From assembly GCA_020226215.1 (NCBI GenBank), contig CM035228.1, forward strand, positions 67,553,989 to 67,617,988: 64,000 nt of DNA, read 5' to 3'. Below the pieces are notes generated by a model. That model worked only from the letters and a program-made list of their open reading frames with translations, made no database searches and was not told the origin of the DNA. Shown here in pieces: positions 1 through 12,241 of the stretch. Both the position numbers and the translations under genes were made by a program. This DNA comes from Sindora glabra. Its lineage: Eukaryota > Streptophyta > Magnoliopsida > Fabales > Fabaceae. Numbering within the stretch: the stretch's first letter is position 1; each line of letters opens with the position of its first letter.

Positions 1-1174
1 TTTTCAATCTGGGTTAGGGTAGTTAGGGAATTATAAGTTTAAGACTGATGATGACAACATCATTTAACAAAAAAGTATTAACAAAATAAAATACTGACAA
101 AAGGGGCAAAGTGACATATAAAAATTATTATTAGGGAATGATGTTTAAGGTTTTGAAAATCGAGAAAGAGAATGTGATTACATCAAACTTTGAAAGAAAT
201 AAATGTAATTTATCTTATATTTTATTATTTTAAAATATATACAACTCTTGTGTGTGTGTATATTTTAAGTTAAAATTTGTTTAATCAATAAACTAGTAAT
301 TGAATTAATGAATAAGTGCCCGATTAATTTAATAATCGATTTGTTTTTAAAAACTATGCCATGGACCTTTAATAATTTAATATATGATTTAACTGTCAAA
401 TATATAATAAATTTTAGAAAATATATTTAATTTAACCAAGTTATTATTTAGATATCTTATAACACATTTCAGTACTCTTTTGTTTGTAGCGTTACAAAGA
501 ACCTCATTCTTATGGCACGCTGATTTCATGAACCGCCATTTTTTTTTTTAGCCAATTTTGGTTGTCGGTAGTGCAATTGCCACTACGGTTACCGATTTTC
601 GCACACTTTGGCTTTCCATTCGTCTCACTTGTGCTAATAATTTTATCTCTCTCTCTCTCTCTCGAATGTTTTAGATTTATTAGGTTACGGTGATATACAA
701 CATGTAAAAAGGTGCCATCTGGTTCAGAGTACGAAAAAGGAATGGAATCTGGATTGACACGTGATTTTTTAATGATTGATTTTATTTTACTTTAATATAA
801 ATAATTTTAATCTATTTATAAATAAATTTTATTATTTGATAAACTTGCCAGTAATAATAATTTTAATTTATTTATAAATAAATTATTTTATTTGAATTTC
901 AATTTATTTATAAATGAATTATTTTATTTAAAAGTATTAAAAATTACATAAAAATTAATTAAAAAGTAAATTTTAATTATATTATAATAAATATAATATT
1001 ACAGGGAGATAAATTAAATATTTTATATAATTTTTTTATATTAAATGAAATAAATTCTAATAAAATTTTTACTAAATTAAATGAATTCGTAAAGGTGTAA
1101 ATGTAATTAAAATAAAAATTATAATAAAATAAAATAAAAATTATTTTTATTTAAAGTCAAAATTTTAAAAATAA
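1..1174. other. AT-rich intergenic stretch, no gene seen
   Basis: No reading frame with recognisable similarity is present. A short (CT)n run lies near 643-662. The last nine bases, 1166-1174 (TAAAAATAA), match 5177-5185 and may be the target duplication of the adjacent Mutator-like element. Confidence 0.7.
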
Positions 1175-1395
1175 TTAATTACAAAATTGGTTGCCCCAAT
1201 TTTAAAATCAAACGATTTTGGTCCTTCAATCTAGAAACTCAATTTTGGTCCTTGTAAATCGTTCGAATTTGGTCCAATCATTTGGATTCTGTTTGATACT
1301 AACGAAGCTTGCCAATGTGGCCATTTTTTTGCCTACGTGGAACACAATTTACACCTACCACGTCAACACATTATCAATAAGGAAATACAACACAA
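1175..1395 (+). repeat. Left TIR of the MULE
   Basis: It pairs in reverse complement with 4985-5173 at roughly 70-75 percent identity by eye, with small indels. It begins TTAATTACAAAATTGG. Confidence 0.75.
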
Positions 1396-2077
1396 AATAA
1401 AAACAAAATTAAACATTTAAAATCAAGTGCACAAACAAAATCAAATAGGCAACAAACCAATTACAAAAAATAAGAAAAACAGAAATAATTATATAATAAA
1501 AATGCAAAATTTAATTGAGAGATAAGAAAATAGAGAGTAATTAGAAGATGAAATCGCAAGAGGGAAAAGGGACACACAAGAGCAAAATCATTCAAAAATA
1601 GCAGAAAGGGAGAGTGAGATGAAAGGAAGGCAAACCAAGCAATTTGCAAAAGAGCTTTTAGGCGATGTCTTCGTAATGGCTTTCTTGAAAAGGCACTGGG
1701 ACTATTGGTTTGAAGACCTCCCGAGCTTCAATAGCAAGTGTGTAATCGATTGAATGCTCTCTTGGTAGGTTTAGGCAGTTATTGTGGATTAGTTTTGTTT
1801 GGGTTTGACTAAATGGGGTTATTGTGGGGTGGGAAAGATTTGTTAGTTTTTGAAGAGAAGTGATCCCCTCCCCTGTTGTTTTGCTGCTTTGTACATTGCG
1901 TGGGAATCATTGGATTCCCTTTGCTGAGCTTATAGTTTATTTTTGCTTAACTATGCAATTTGGCTTTTTTAAATGGTTTTTTTTTTAAAGGAATGATGGC
2001 ACTATTACAATGATTTCTAACTATGGGGTGACTGAAACACATTTATTCGATCTTGTTGTTTAACGTGGGGAGAATTT

Positions 2078-2314
2078 GTGGAACATCCCACACTTAAATA
2101 TCCAGGGGGGGGGGGAAGATTTAAAAACTTCATGAAATTAGACCCAAACCTAATTTCATCAATTGAGGTGGGCCATATTATGAAATCTTTAAAGTATGTC
2201 AACTATAAGTGTTTATGGTGGAACCTAAATGGCATCCCATGCTATCATTCTCTTGCAACTATGGCTTGGTGCAACCACACGTCAAAGGACTATATGAACA
2301 AGTATTATAGGTAA
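2078..2314 (+). pseudogene. MULE transposase fragment with SWIM zinc-finger remnant
   Basis: An open stretch of about 78 codons ends at a stop at 2312-2314. Its second half resembles the C-terminal SWIM region of MuDR-type transposases: a Cys followed by a tryptophan pair, then NGIPCYHSLATM, then a Lys-Asp-Tyr (KDYMNKYY) tail, as in the usual GIPC-H-A/S and EDYV-YY pattern. The second Cys of the CxC pair is not visible, so zinc binding would be damaged. The DDE catalytic core, normally several hundred residues upstream, was not found. A guanine run near 2104-2113 breaks up the upstream sequence. It lies inside the MULE, and a hAT MITE separates it from the zinc-knuckle fragment. I am fairly confident of the family and sure it is not functional. 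Confidence 0.65.
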
Positions 2315-2451
2315 CAAATATGATCAAGACATTAATTCCTTGCAAGTATCCTAAATTATATTACTAACTTTTTTTTTTTTGGTAAATTTTCAAGAAGAAA
2401 ACATATGTAACTTGCCACACAAAATACATCCAAATAATGGACCAAAATTAT

Positions 2452-2757
2452 TCGGGGTGTAAAACGAAATGAAGTTTGCGAACTTCACAGGTTTAAATAA
2501 GCTTGGAATATTTAAAATTTAGTCCTTTTTTCATGGATAATACGGACGGGTCCAGATGGACCAAAATCTGCATGGATCAGGTAGATATGAACTAGTCTAT
2601 GGATTTGTAGTTAAAGTTTGTAGACCGGTCCGTAGACTTAAAGATATAGACCGAATACGAACTTCTTGACATTTAGTCCATTTTTTTATGGGTAATAGGA
2701 ATTAAGCTTAAACGGACCAATCTGTATCTGGTCCGATCCACCCATTTTACACCCCTA
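2452..2757. mobile_element. hAT-type MITE, 306 bp, 8 bp target duplication
   Basis: The ends form a TIR: TCGGGGTGTAAAACGA on the left and, in reverse complement, TAGGGGTGTAAAATGG on the right. An exact 8 bp direct repeat AAAATTAT lies at 2444-2451 and 2758-2765, as for hAT elements. It has no coding capacity. It interrupts the MULE between its SWIM and zinc-knuckle remnants. Confidence 0.75.
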
Positions 2758-2905
2758 AAAATTATGGCCAAAGTGTTAATTAAAACCAATATAACCACCC
2801 TTACTCAAAAGGCATTTTGGGAAGTTAAAGAAAAATAAGTGTAAGGATTTTGACAAGTAACCAAAAAATGTCCACATATTGGTAAAACAACATTCAATGT
2901 ATAAA

Positions 2906-2947
2906 TGCAGAAGATATGGTCAATATGGTCATATTGTAAGAAATTGC
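2906..2947 (+). pseudogene. MULE zinc-knuckle remnant
   Basis: In one frame this reads CRRYGQYGHIVRNC followed by a Lys-Gly and a stop. It matches the CX2CX4HX4C knuckle seen at the C terminus of many MuDR-type transposases, with the second Cys changed to Tyr. It is the continuation of the SWIM fragment upstream once the MITE is removed. Confidence 0.55.
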
Positions 2948-3710
2948 AAAGGAGAGACATAGGTTGATAAAGAAATCCCAATGGGAGGGAATAAAGCTTC
3001 TACACCAAGGAGGACCCCCAAGTTGCCAAAGACCACTTCTAATCAGTAAAAGAACACCTCCAAGTAGCAGAAGAATGCTTCCACACAAGCATCCAATGCA
3101 ACCTCAAAGAATTTGAAACAACAAGATGCCATCAAGAACTTCAAATTTGAAGATACAATTACAAGCTAAGTTTTTCCATAGCAAGGGAAAAAATTTGTAA
3201 CAAAGGAGACCCTACAAAAGCTAAGTTAGGGAAGTTAGGGTAAAGTTGCTATAACACAAGAATCACATAATAGAAGCAAGGATTGAGTTTGAATTATGGT
3301 TCTTTGATGTATTTTGTTTGCCTATTTTTTTGTTTTTACCGATATATAGTTTAGCCATTTTGAAGGGGATATAGCCACTATGGCTACTATTAAACATGGC
3401 AAAATTTTTGTTTATTGTTGCCTATTTCGATGTCATATAATAAATTGGAATTCATATCAATTAAAGGAATTGTTCTTTATTGAATTGGTATTTGGTATCA
3501 TTTCAATTTTTTATTTTAGCACATATTCAATTCACTTGATTTCAAAACAAACAAAATAGGGCATGTGTAGATAAAAAATTATGACTAAATTGGTATTTCT
3601 TATTTTTCTATAACACAAATTTTTTCCAATAAAAATGCTTACTTTAACTGTGAGGTGGCAAGCAATTTTTTGTATGAATTAGAAAAAAAATTACACTTGC
3701 TAATGGCAGC

Positions 3711-4209
3711 TAGATATGTACATGGGTTATGCTTTCAAGCTTCGGGTTGAGCTTTTCATGTATAATTATATGAAATAAATGGCTTAAGGCCTAGCTTGGC
3801 TCGCTTAATTTTTAAAAAATTTGACCCAACATGATAGCCTAATTGTTTTTATTTTTATTATTATTTTAAGTAAAAAAAAATTTTTATATAAAAATATACA
3901 TTTAAAGAGATAATAGAATATTTAAATATGTAAAATATTTAATTATATTAAATTATGATTTTCTATTAAAAATAATTAGATATAACTATTTTTTATAATA
4001 TATAATTATATTATTAAAAATTTTAAATAATCAGATAAGGTTGGACTGACTTGTTTATTATTATCATGGCTCAAGCTTGACTTAAATATTAATCGAGTTA
4101 TAAAAAAAGCCTCATAAGCATTCAAGTCATAAAAAAGGAATTTAAACCCTATATTTTTTCGGATCAAACCTTTCAGACTAGTAAGTCGCCCAGCCAATGT
4201 ATAGTTCTA
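3711..4209. mobile_element. Possible hAT-type MITE inside the MULE
   Basis: The left end TAGATATGTACATGGGT resembles the reverse complement of the right end, TAGAACTATACATTGGCT, a common plant hAT MITE pattern. The flanking octamers ATGGCAGC (3703-3710) and GTGGTAGT (4210-4217) match at only part of their length. Internal sequence is AT-rich with no coding capacity. Confidence 0.45.
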
Positions 4210-4984
4210 GTGGTAGTCTTTTTTATTTTTTTCCCCTATTTGGTACTTGTAATCACAATATGATGTTCCGATCATGTTCTATCATTTTGCAACCTTTGTT
4301 GTAGTGCAAATGAGTAAAGCCTAGACGACACTTAAAAAAATTGCATGCATGACCAATGGAACATTACAAAGAAAGAATGTCATTTTTTATATTAATAAAT
4401 TAGAGCATATAATTTAGAGCTCATTACAAAGCTAACAACATGGTTCAATGTAGGAACCATTTAGATTTCAAATTCCTTAACAAAATACAACCTTTAAGCT
4501 TCCTAGTCATTCATTTCCTACTTAACCAGCCAAAAAAATTTGCCCTTTAAGAAACTATTTTAACCAATAGAAAAGCTAAAGAAGCAAAAGTATGCTTTCT
4601 CCCTTGCCTCAAACACATCAACCCTCCTTAATTGTCCATAAATAATCTTCTTCTCCTTATCATCAAGCTTTGGGTCATGCCAAGCAAAAAAGTTACAATC
4701 ATCCTTCCTCTTCTAGCAATTAAAGAATCATCTCTCAAGATTGTCTGAAGTCCATGAAGTATTCAAAGGTGCCTTTACACTGCATTTGTAAAGCATCCTT
4801 TTTGATTTTTTTTCTTTTCCATTTTTTTTATCTACAAAAGATTCAAAACCATCATCCATTGCCTTTAGCATATGCAACTATGATTTCTTGCCCTATATCA
4901 TTTTCTTTTTCTATTCTTGATTTCTACATTTGATTTTAAATGTTTTATTTTTTTTCTAGTTTGTTTTTACTTTCTATTTTATTT

Positions 4985-5173
4985 CCTTGTTAATAGTGTG
5001 TTGACGTGGTAGGTGTGGATTATTTTCCAAGTAGGTAAAAAAATGGCTGCATAGGCAAGTCCCATTTGTATCAAATAGAATCCAAATAATTGGATTAAAT
5101 TAGAAAATATGTGGTTTTTAGGAACTAAAATTGTTTGATTTTGAAATTACAAGGGCACCAATTTTGTAATTAA
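4985..5173 (-). repeat. Right TIR of the MULE
   Basis: It is the inverted partner of 1175-1395. It ends with CCAATTTTGTAATTAA, followed by GTC and the candidate 9 bp target duplicate. Confidence 0.75.
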
Positions 5174-5319
5174 GTCTAAAAATAAATTCATTTAGAAATT
5201 AAATCAAATCTTATTTTTTACTATCCTAAATAGAGAGAGAGAGAGAAAGAGAGAAATAATGATTCCATAAGAAGAGAAGTATGTTTTTGTGATTTATTTA
5301 ATCAATATTAGATATATTG

Positions 5320-6150
5320 AGGGCGAATTAACCTTTTTATTATTAAATAATAATTATTTTTAGTATTATTATTACTATTATTTATTATTTTTAATATTTT
5401 TATTTTAATTATTTTAATTATTTTACTATCTTTATTATTATAATTATTATTATTAATATTTTATTAAATTAATTATTACTATTATTAATATTTAATATTA
5501 TCGTTTACTTTTATTTTAGCCTTTACTATTTATTTTTACTTATTATTTTTAACTATTACTATTACTATTATTGCTACTATTACTATTACTGTTACTCCTA
5601 TATAACAACTATTACTACTATTACTATTACCGCTACTATTACTCTTGCTATTATTATTATTACTATTGCTCCTGCTGCTATTATTGCTATTACTATTGCT
5701 ACTAGTACTGCTACTATTGTTATTATTACTGCTACTACTCTTTCTCCTTCTCTTGCTATTATTATTACTACTCATGTTACTGCTACTGCTACTGCTACTA
5801 CTACTGTTACTACTATTCCTATTGCTACTGTTAATATTACTATAACTCCTGCTACTGCTGTTGTTGCTACTACTACTACTATTATTGTTGTTGTTACTGC
5901 TACTACTGTTGCTATTATTGCTATTGTTACTGTTACTGCTACTGCTATTGCTATTATTGCTATTGTTACTATTACAGTTACTATTATTACTACTATTACT
6001 ATTGCTGGTACTACTGTTACTACTATTGTTGTTGTTGTTGCTACTATTACTACTACTAGTATTGCTTCTGCTGCTACTATTACTACTCCTCTTCCTCCTT
6101 TTACCACTACTATTGCTATTGCTACTACTTCTACTACTATTATTTGATTA
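5320..6150. repeat. Diverged triplet microsatellite with N-pyrimidine-T units
   Basis: From about 5530 to 6150 the plus strand reads almost entirely as triplets of the form N-Y-T (ATT, ACT, GCT, GTT, CCT). An AT-only ATT-like zone precedes it from about 5320. The long Leu-rich, Val/Ala/Ile-rich and Ser/Asn-rich open frames on both strands are by-products of this triplet pattern and should not be called proteins. Confidence 0.85.
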
Positions 6151-7733
6151 AAATAGTTCTAATATGACATTAAGGAGAATTACCATTATATGATTAGGAT
6201 AATTCTAATAAGAAAAATGTGAAGAAAAGGTTAAGTTTTTTTATAATTAAATATATACAAAAGAAAATAAAATCATCCATTTCCCTTTTCTTTTTTTATT
6301 ATTCCAAATTAAATAATCCTAAAATTCATATAACAGAATAACTTGCCTTTAATTATTCTTATTATAAAATTTGCTTTAATAGGTTTCTTCGAACTCTGAC
6401 TTCATGTAAAGTCATATATAATTTCTATTGATGAAATCATTGAGTTCACATGTGTTAATTGAAAAGAATCCTATTAATATACTTCCTTTACACTACTCAT
6501 TACTCACCACAAAAAATTATTACTTGTGCCATGAGTAAAATCGTGGTATAAAATTAAAATTTTGATAAATGAACTATTTAGCTATGGGAATACTAATTGG
6601 ATGAACCTATGGCACTAGTGAACGTGATAAAAAAAATTGTCATGAAGAAAAGGTTCTATGGCATAATTTTTTTTTTGCCACAAGTTCATTTGTGGCTAAT
6701 AACTTATATTGTTATGAATAAATTTATGGAAAAAAATAAAATAAAATTTCTATGAAAATTAATGTAATTATTTAAAATAATTTTTATATATCAATATTGA
6801 ATTATTATCCAACTAATTCAACCAAATGTTGGTGCTTTGGCTTTGGCTTTTGATATTTCCAACAAAATTAATATGAGTTACTACTCTATCTCATTGCTTG
6901 ATTAGATGCCTAACTAAATTATGCAAAATTCGGTAAGACACATTATCCCCTTTCCATGATAATGTGGCAAACTATTTACATAGCTTTGATAGGTTTGCTA
7001 TTGTTGTTATGTGGTTGGAAGATGACTGCTTCTATAATTATTAGAAGAACTAAACTATCAATCTATATGGAAGTAATAAACTTTTCTCCTACACTAAGAA
7101 AGTTAACTGTATTTGTTGTTCCACAATGCTACTAAATTTCATGACTCCCTTTTTAGGCTTTTTTTTACACATTTTAAAATGTTTTCTGTATCTTGACAAT
7201 AATGCATTGTGTTATATTACTTGTAGATATTTAAAATGATTTTATAACAATTACTTGGTACATGAAGTTGTTGCAACAATGCATTCTAATGGAAGCTATG
7301 GTACCTAAATTTTTATTATAGGTGTACTTGTCTAGGATTTTATAAATTCAATTGAGACCAAAAGCATTCATCATGTGTATTTTCATGATTCTTGATAATG
7401 AAAATTAGAAAGAGGTATTGATTTGGTAATGTTAATATATTGAGAAGACTTGTTTCTTACACTGGCCATCAGCAAGCTTTTAGTAGTTGACAGGTACAAG
7501 CAATAGCCATTCTAATTGTTGACTCCTAGCTAATTGCTATTGTTCAAGCTTACTAGTGTTGGATGTTTATTCCTTGCAAGCACATTGTGAATTTGGTCAT
7601 TTTTTAGTTTTTTGAGAAAATATTTTTTATGGGAGTACTATTAACACATAAGGTAAAGCTTGAAATGAAAATAAAAATTAAATCAATTGACTAATTATAA
7701 GCTTTGTAGACTATAATCATTTAGATGTCACAT
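6151..7733. other. AT-rich intergenic stretch, no gene seen
   Basis: No reading frame longer than chance with recognisable similarity was found. Repeated TTGCCACAAGTTCAT-like and ACTTGTGCCATGAG-like phrases near 6510-6700 may be remains of a small element, but no matching ends were found. Confidence 0.55.
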
Positions 7734-7895
7734 TGTTACTTCTATTAAAGAACCAAAAGAAACATAGCAAAAACAAAGCCAAAAATGTCGAGAAGTAAAT
7801 AGCAATTGAAAGGTTCACATATAAAACATCATAATATTGCAATTTTTACCAAATGTTGCTACACTTGGGAAGTTTTCTTTATTTTGTGAGAACTT

Positions 7896-9551
7896 TGATG
7901 TGCACGTCACAATGCACCAAAATTAAAATAAACTAGTGTCCTAAAAATATAATATTGTATAATGGCACAACTAAGTCGTACCTCTAGTAATCCTTTGAAT
8001 TTACCTTTTCCAAATTAATTCCTAACAATACCTACACAATTGTTGAATTATTTATGTAGTGAAAATGTGAAGAACTAATGCAAACGAAATGCAATGTAAC
8101 AAAATAGAATATTGTCATAGAAATAGAATGCAATATACGTTGTCTGCTATATATAATTGTGCAATTACAAAATGCAGAATTGGGGGGTTGGTTGCATAAA
8201 ATTAAAATAGAAGCAATAAACTAAACAATCTTAAAATAAAAGCAAAGCAGAATTAAAATAGAAAGAAACTCAATAGAATCAAACAACTTATTCAAGGAAA
8301 TTGAGAGCTCTAAATTGGATTAATCATAAATTAATTAGAATTTGACTTTTTCTGATTAATTCTTCAAGCTTGAATTACTCAAAATCCTTGCAATAATTCA
8401 TGAATTTTACGCTAGATAATCACCTAGAATTTGATCAATTAAGATTAGCTGAATTAAGCAATCACTATAATCCCTACGCTAGATTGAAATTGATCTATAA
8501 ATAGAATTTAGTTGATTTAATAAAAAAATTAGAAATATCCAATTAATCCCTTAATCCTCTATCCTTATATATATAACTATAATTCATTAACCACAATTTC
8601 ATATCACAGTAGTAAAGAAATCAGAAATCACAAAGGTGAATATCAGTTATATTAAATCAACATCCAACACAAATAATTTCAAGAATTTATCACAAGTAAA
8701 TAGGAAAGGAGAAAAATTAATTAAGAAAGGTCAATATTACAAATCATGTTTTCATAATCCTTAAAAGGAGAGCCTCAAACTTCTTGAATCAACCACGATT
8801 TTAGGCTTCCATTAATGAAGAATAAAGAGAGCAAAGAGAAGAAGAAGGTTGTCTATTAAGTTTTTTGTGTGTAGCCTAAATGTATACTTCTCTTCAGCTC
8901 TCTTGCTTATTATATAACCTAATTAGTCTAAAATCCTATTGGACTAAGATTAGATAACTCTTAGGATTACAATAATAAGGTTTTTCTAATTTTTTTCTAA
9001 TTTCTAAAAGTCCAGATTTTTTACAAATCAATTAAATCTAACAATTGCATTAGTGAATTCCCATATATCTGTATTCCATCCTGATTTTAACCATGAAATT
9101 AATGTAATTTGAAAAATCTATAAACATGAAAGTTGTAGGCCTGTGTCTTATAAGAATTTAGGTACTAGTTTCAAGTTAATCAAACTACTATATCTTCATA
9201 TATGGCCCAAATACAGAAATGGGTTCAGTTAGGACAAAGACACAACTTTGGCTTCTCAGCCACATGTCCTTCAAAATGCTTGAATTGGGCTTGGGCTCAA
9301 ACATAAAAGTTATATTTCTCTTTTTCAACTTTCCATCAATATAAAATTTCAGTTAATTGGATTTTCGGAGCCCAAGATATGACTGAAAAATAGAAATAGT
9401 ATCAAAATTCAACATTTACCAAATAAAATTCACAATATTGTAAATTTGACCACAAATTATAAAATAAGACCTAATTAATGAAACTAAGCATATATAACAC
9501 CTAAGAGATATAAAATAGGAAAAAATAAAATAGTAATTATTTTTCTTATCA
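7896..9551 (+). repeat. 5' LTR of the Gypsy-like element
   Basis: It is paired with 14394-15953. It has a stretch around 9060-9110 that is missing from the 3' LTR, which explains about half of the ~100 bp length difference. No good primer-binding site follows at 9552. Confidence 0.8.
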
Positions 9552-10159
9552 AATTTCCATATACTTATCCCTTGTACATCCTCGAGTAATTTTATTTAAA
9601 TCTAAACACAAAAGACTTTACTTTCCAAAGACTTCAAATTCATAAATCCACAAGCAAGAACTAACCAAAGGCAGCAAGAAACATAACACATCATGAAGAA
9701 AAAATTTGATAAACTTGGAACTAATCAACATAGCAACTTCATTCAAAAATAATAGATCAAATTGGTAGATTTTGACAAACTTCACTTTCTAACTCTTAAG
9801 TGTTTAGGCTAGTATTTCACTCAAGTTCTTTCCATAAAATTTTCTACCATAAGCTTGCTATTCATCTAATTTTCACTATTCAAATCACATGCAAAATACA
9901 AATTAAAAGAACTTTATTCATGATTGTAATGTGGCTAGGGTAAAGGTAGGAAAAATAAGGATATGGAAGGTTAAAAATTAAAGAAATTAATAGAATACTT
10001 AAATAAAAAATTACATGGGCAAATCATAAAGAATTACAACTCACAAGTTAAATTCAAATACTCATTAACTTCTATGTTTTTCCTTTCCCTTTTACCTTAT
10101 TCTCTCTTTTTTTTTCCTTTTCTTTTCTTTCTCATTATTTTTTTGTTTCTTTTTTTTGT

Positions 10160-10592
10160 TGATTTTTTTTTCATTTTCATTTTTTCTTCTTCTTTTCTTT
10201 TTTTTAACTTTGATTGATATTTTTTATTTTTTTTAACTAACCTTTGATGATGACTTTTCACAACAAATAGACTCACATACCCTTGCACTTATTCAAAAGC
10301 TCATCTTATAAAAATTCAAATACTTTACTAATCCTTAAGATTAGGTAAAGGAATTTATTTTTCATTGGAAAAATATCCTCATGGGTTAACAAAGAAAAGG
10401 CAATAAAAGCTCAAAGGGGCTTACAAGGATAAAATTTTCAAGGTTAGCTTGATAGCTCTAGCTTAAAAGAAAGAAAGAATGTCTTAATCATGTTTATGCA
10501 TGCATGTGCAAAATATAATCTTAAAAAGATTCAAAGCAAGCTCTAGAGAAATAAATCATGGAAGAAAAGAAGGAAAGATAATATCATAGCAT
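10160..10592 (+). repeat. Left arm of the large inverted repeat
   Basis: Its reverse complement matches 13955-14390. Shared blocks include CAAGGTTAGCTTGATAGCTC, a CATGCATGYRCAAA block, TCATCATCAAAGGTTAG-type sequence and TAATATCATAG near the inner end. The outer part is a pyrimidine-rich low-complexity tract. Confidence 0.75.
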
Positions 10593-10658
10593 TCCTTTCA
10601 TAAGAATAAAAACATAAGTAGTTCTAGCTTTCCTGCACCTTTAGATAAACTAAAAAGC

Positions 10659-11440
10659 ATGGCAAACAACAATAGGACTTTGAAAGAATTAGTTACCCCT
10701 GATGTCATATATCAACCATTAGGCATTCAATATCTTAAGTTGGATGCTGATTTTGAATTAAAGTATCGACTGATATACTAGCTTCCAAAGTTCTATGGTC
10801 TTATAGATGAGGCTCCATATAAACATTTGAAGGAATTCCACATGGTTTGCTCTACTATAAGGCCATAAGGCATCTTTGAGGATCATATTAAGTTGAGAGA
10901 ATTCCTCTTCTCCCTAGCTGATGGTGCCAAAGATTAGCTCTACTATCTTCAACCTGGTTCTATTACTTGTTGAACTGATATGAAGCAGTTGTTCTTGGAG
11001 AAATTCTTCCCTATATCTAGAGTTACTGCTATAAGAAAGGAAATATGTGGCATTAGGCAAATGAGTGGTGAAACATTATATAAGTATTGTGAAAGATTTA
11101 AGAAGCTATGTGCAAGTTGTCTACACCACTAAATTAGTGAGCAGTTGTTGATTCAATATTTTTATGAAGGCCTTCTCCCCATGGATAGAAGCATAATTGA
11201 TGCTGCAAGTGGTGGAACTTTAGTGGACAAAACTCTAATGGCAGCAAAATACCTCATTGTAAACATGGTAGTAAATTCACAATAATTTGGAACAAGAATC
11301 ATGGCTACCACAACTTGAAATATGAATGAGATTAATTTCTCTAATCCAAACTAGCAAAAATTGGAGAATAGAATAAATGAGTTGACTTCACTAGTTAAGC
11401 AATTAGCAATGGGATAGCAGCAGCAAATTCAAGCCTCTTT
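10659..11440 (+). pseudogene. Retrotransposon gag (PF03732-type) pseudogene
   Basis: Read from the ATG at 10659, the sequence begins MANNNRTLKELVTPDVIYQP, the common start of this plant Gypsy gag family. It continues with LPKFYGL, PYKHLKEFHMVCST, a FLEKFF block, KEICGIRQMSGETLYKY, LIQYFYEGL and MDRSIIDAASGG in order, which is essentially the whole retrotransposon gag domain. Several in-frame stops interrupt it, many at expected Trp or Gln codons, for example before LPKFYGL and after the GAKD segment. A coiled-coil-like ENRINELTSLVKQLA follows near 11370. Gag normally packages the element RNA in cytoplasmic particles; this copy cannot make it. Confidence 0.85.
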
Positions 11441-11449
11441 TCCAGGAAA

Positions 11450-11575
11450 ATTATGTGGAATCTACTCTTACCTAACTCATCCAAAAGATTGTTGCCTCAT
11501 ATTGCAAGATGATGAGTTCCCTCCTTTTCAAGCTTATGTAGCAATTATCTTCCCTAGAAACCCATACTTTCAATA
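11450..11575 (+). pseudogene. Gag zinc-binding tail remnant
   Basis: This short stretch reads LCGIYSYLTHPKDCC followed by LQDDEFPPFQAY. In intact relatives it is a Cys-X2-Cys-X4-His-X4-Cys-type segment (CGICS-HPTDMCP-like) linking gag to protease. Here one Cys is replaced. Confidence 0.55.
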
Positions 11576-12241
11576 GTAGAATTAGTATCAATACTAGTAG
11601 CACTAGGTAATCTAGTACTACTAACCACAAGCTCTTTATTATGGCTAGAGAGGCAACTAAAATTCTAGATATAGCAATAATCTAGGCCAGAACTAGTGTA
11701 ATCCTTGTGCCTATAACATAATGTAATCTAATTCTATCCAAAAATCAAAAGTGAGTTCTTCCTCCTCTCAACCATCATTTAAGGAACTAGTTAAGCATAT
11801 AACAGCAAATAACTTACGATTCCAGTAGAGAGCAGAAGCCACTATAATAAATTTGCAAACACAAATAGGCCAATTGACTTCTACATTAAGTGAGCTTAAG
11901 GTATAAAGATCAAATTAGCCATTTTGTAGCAACATAAAGAATAAAGAAATGGTGAATGCAATCATGTTAAGAAATGGTAGAACAACTAGAATCAAGCCAT
12001 ACAATAGAAGTAAATTAACCAGAAAGCTATCAACCAAAAAGTAACTAACTAGAAATGAGAGATTAACCAAAAAAAAAAACTAACAGAGACAAGTAGAAGA
12101 GAAAAAAAAAAGAAAAATAGCAACATAATGATAGTGTGGTGAACTCTTTCCCTATCCCCCTCCCTTTTCCAAGTAGAAGACTTTTTCATAAAAAAATAAA
12201 ATAAAAAGAAAAATGAAGATGAGAATTAGATTTTAGATTCC

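Larger units (their letters stand above)
1175..5176. mobile_element. Decayed Mutator-like element (MULE) with long TIRs
   Basis: The segment from 1175 inward for about 220 bp is matched in reverse complement by the segment ending near 5173. Shared blocks include TTAATTACAAAATTGG, a TTTGGATTCTRTTTGATAC block and a CCACGTCAACACA block. The last clear match is near 1395 on the left and 4985 on the right. A 9 bp repeat (TAAAAATAA) lies at 1166-1174 and 5177-5185, the size expected for MULE target duplications, though it is AT-rich and the right TIR has three extra bases (GTC) next to it. Inside are a SWIM-type zinc-finger remnant and a zinc-knuckle remnant, both plus strand, typical of MuDR-type transposases. 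No intact transposase remains. Confidence 0.75.

Noticed and set aside
5536..6151. Long Leu-rich, Val/Ala/Ile-rich and Ser/Asn-rich open frames on both strands.
   Set aside because: They come from a triplet microsatellite with N-Y-T units, which keeps several frames open at once; there is no start context or family similarity.
10097..10288. Lys/Glu-rich minus-strand frame.
   Set aside because: It is the complement of a pyrimidine-rich low-complexity tract in the left arm of the inverted repeat.
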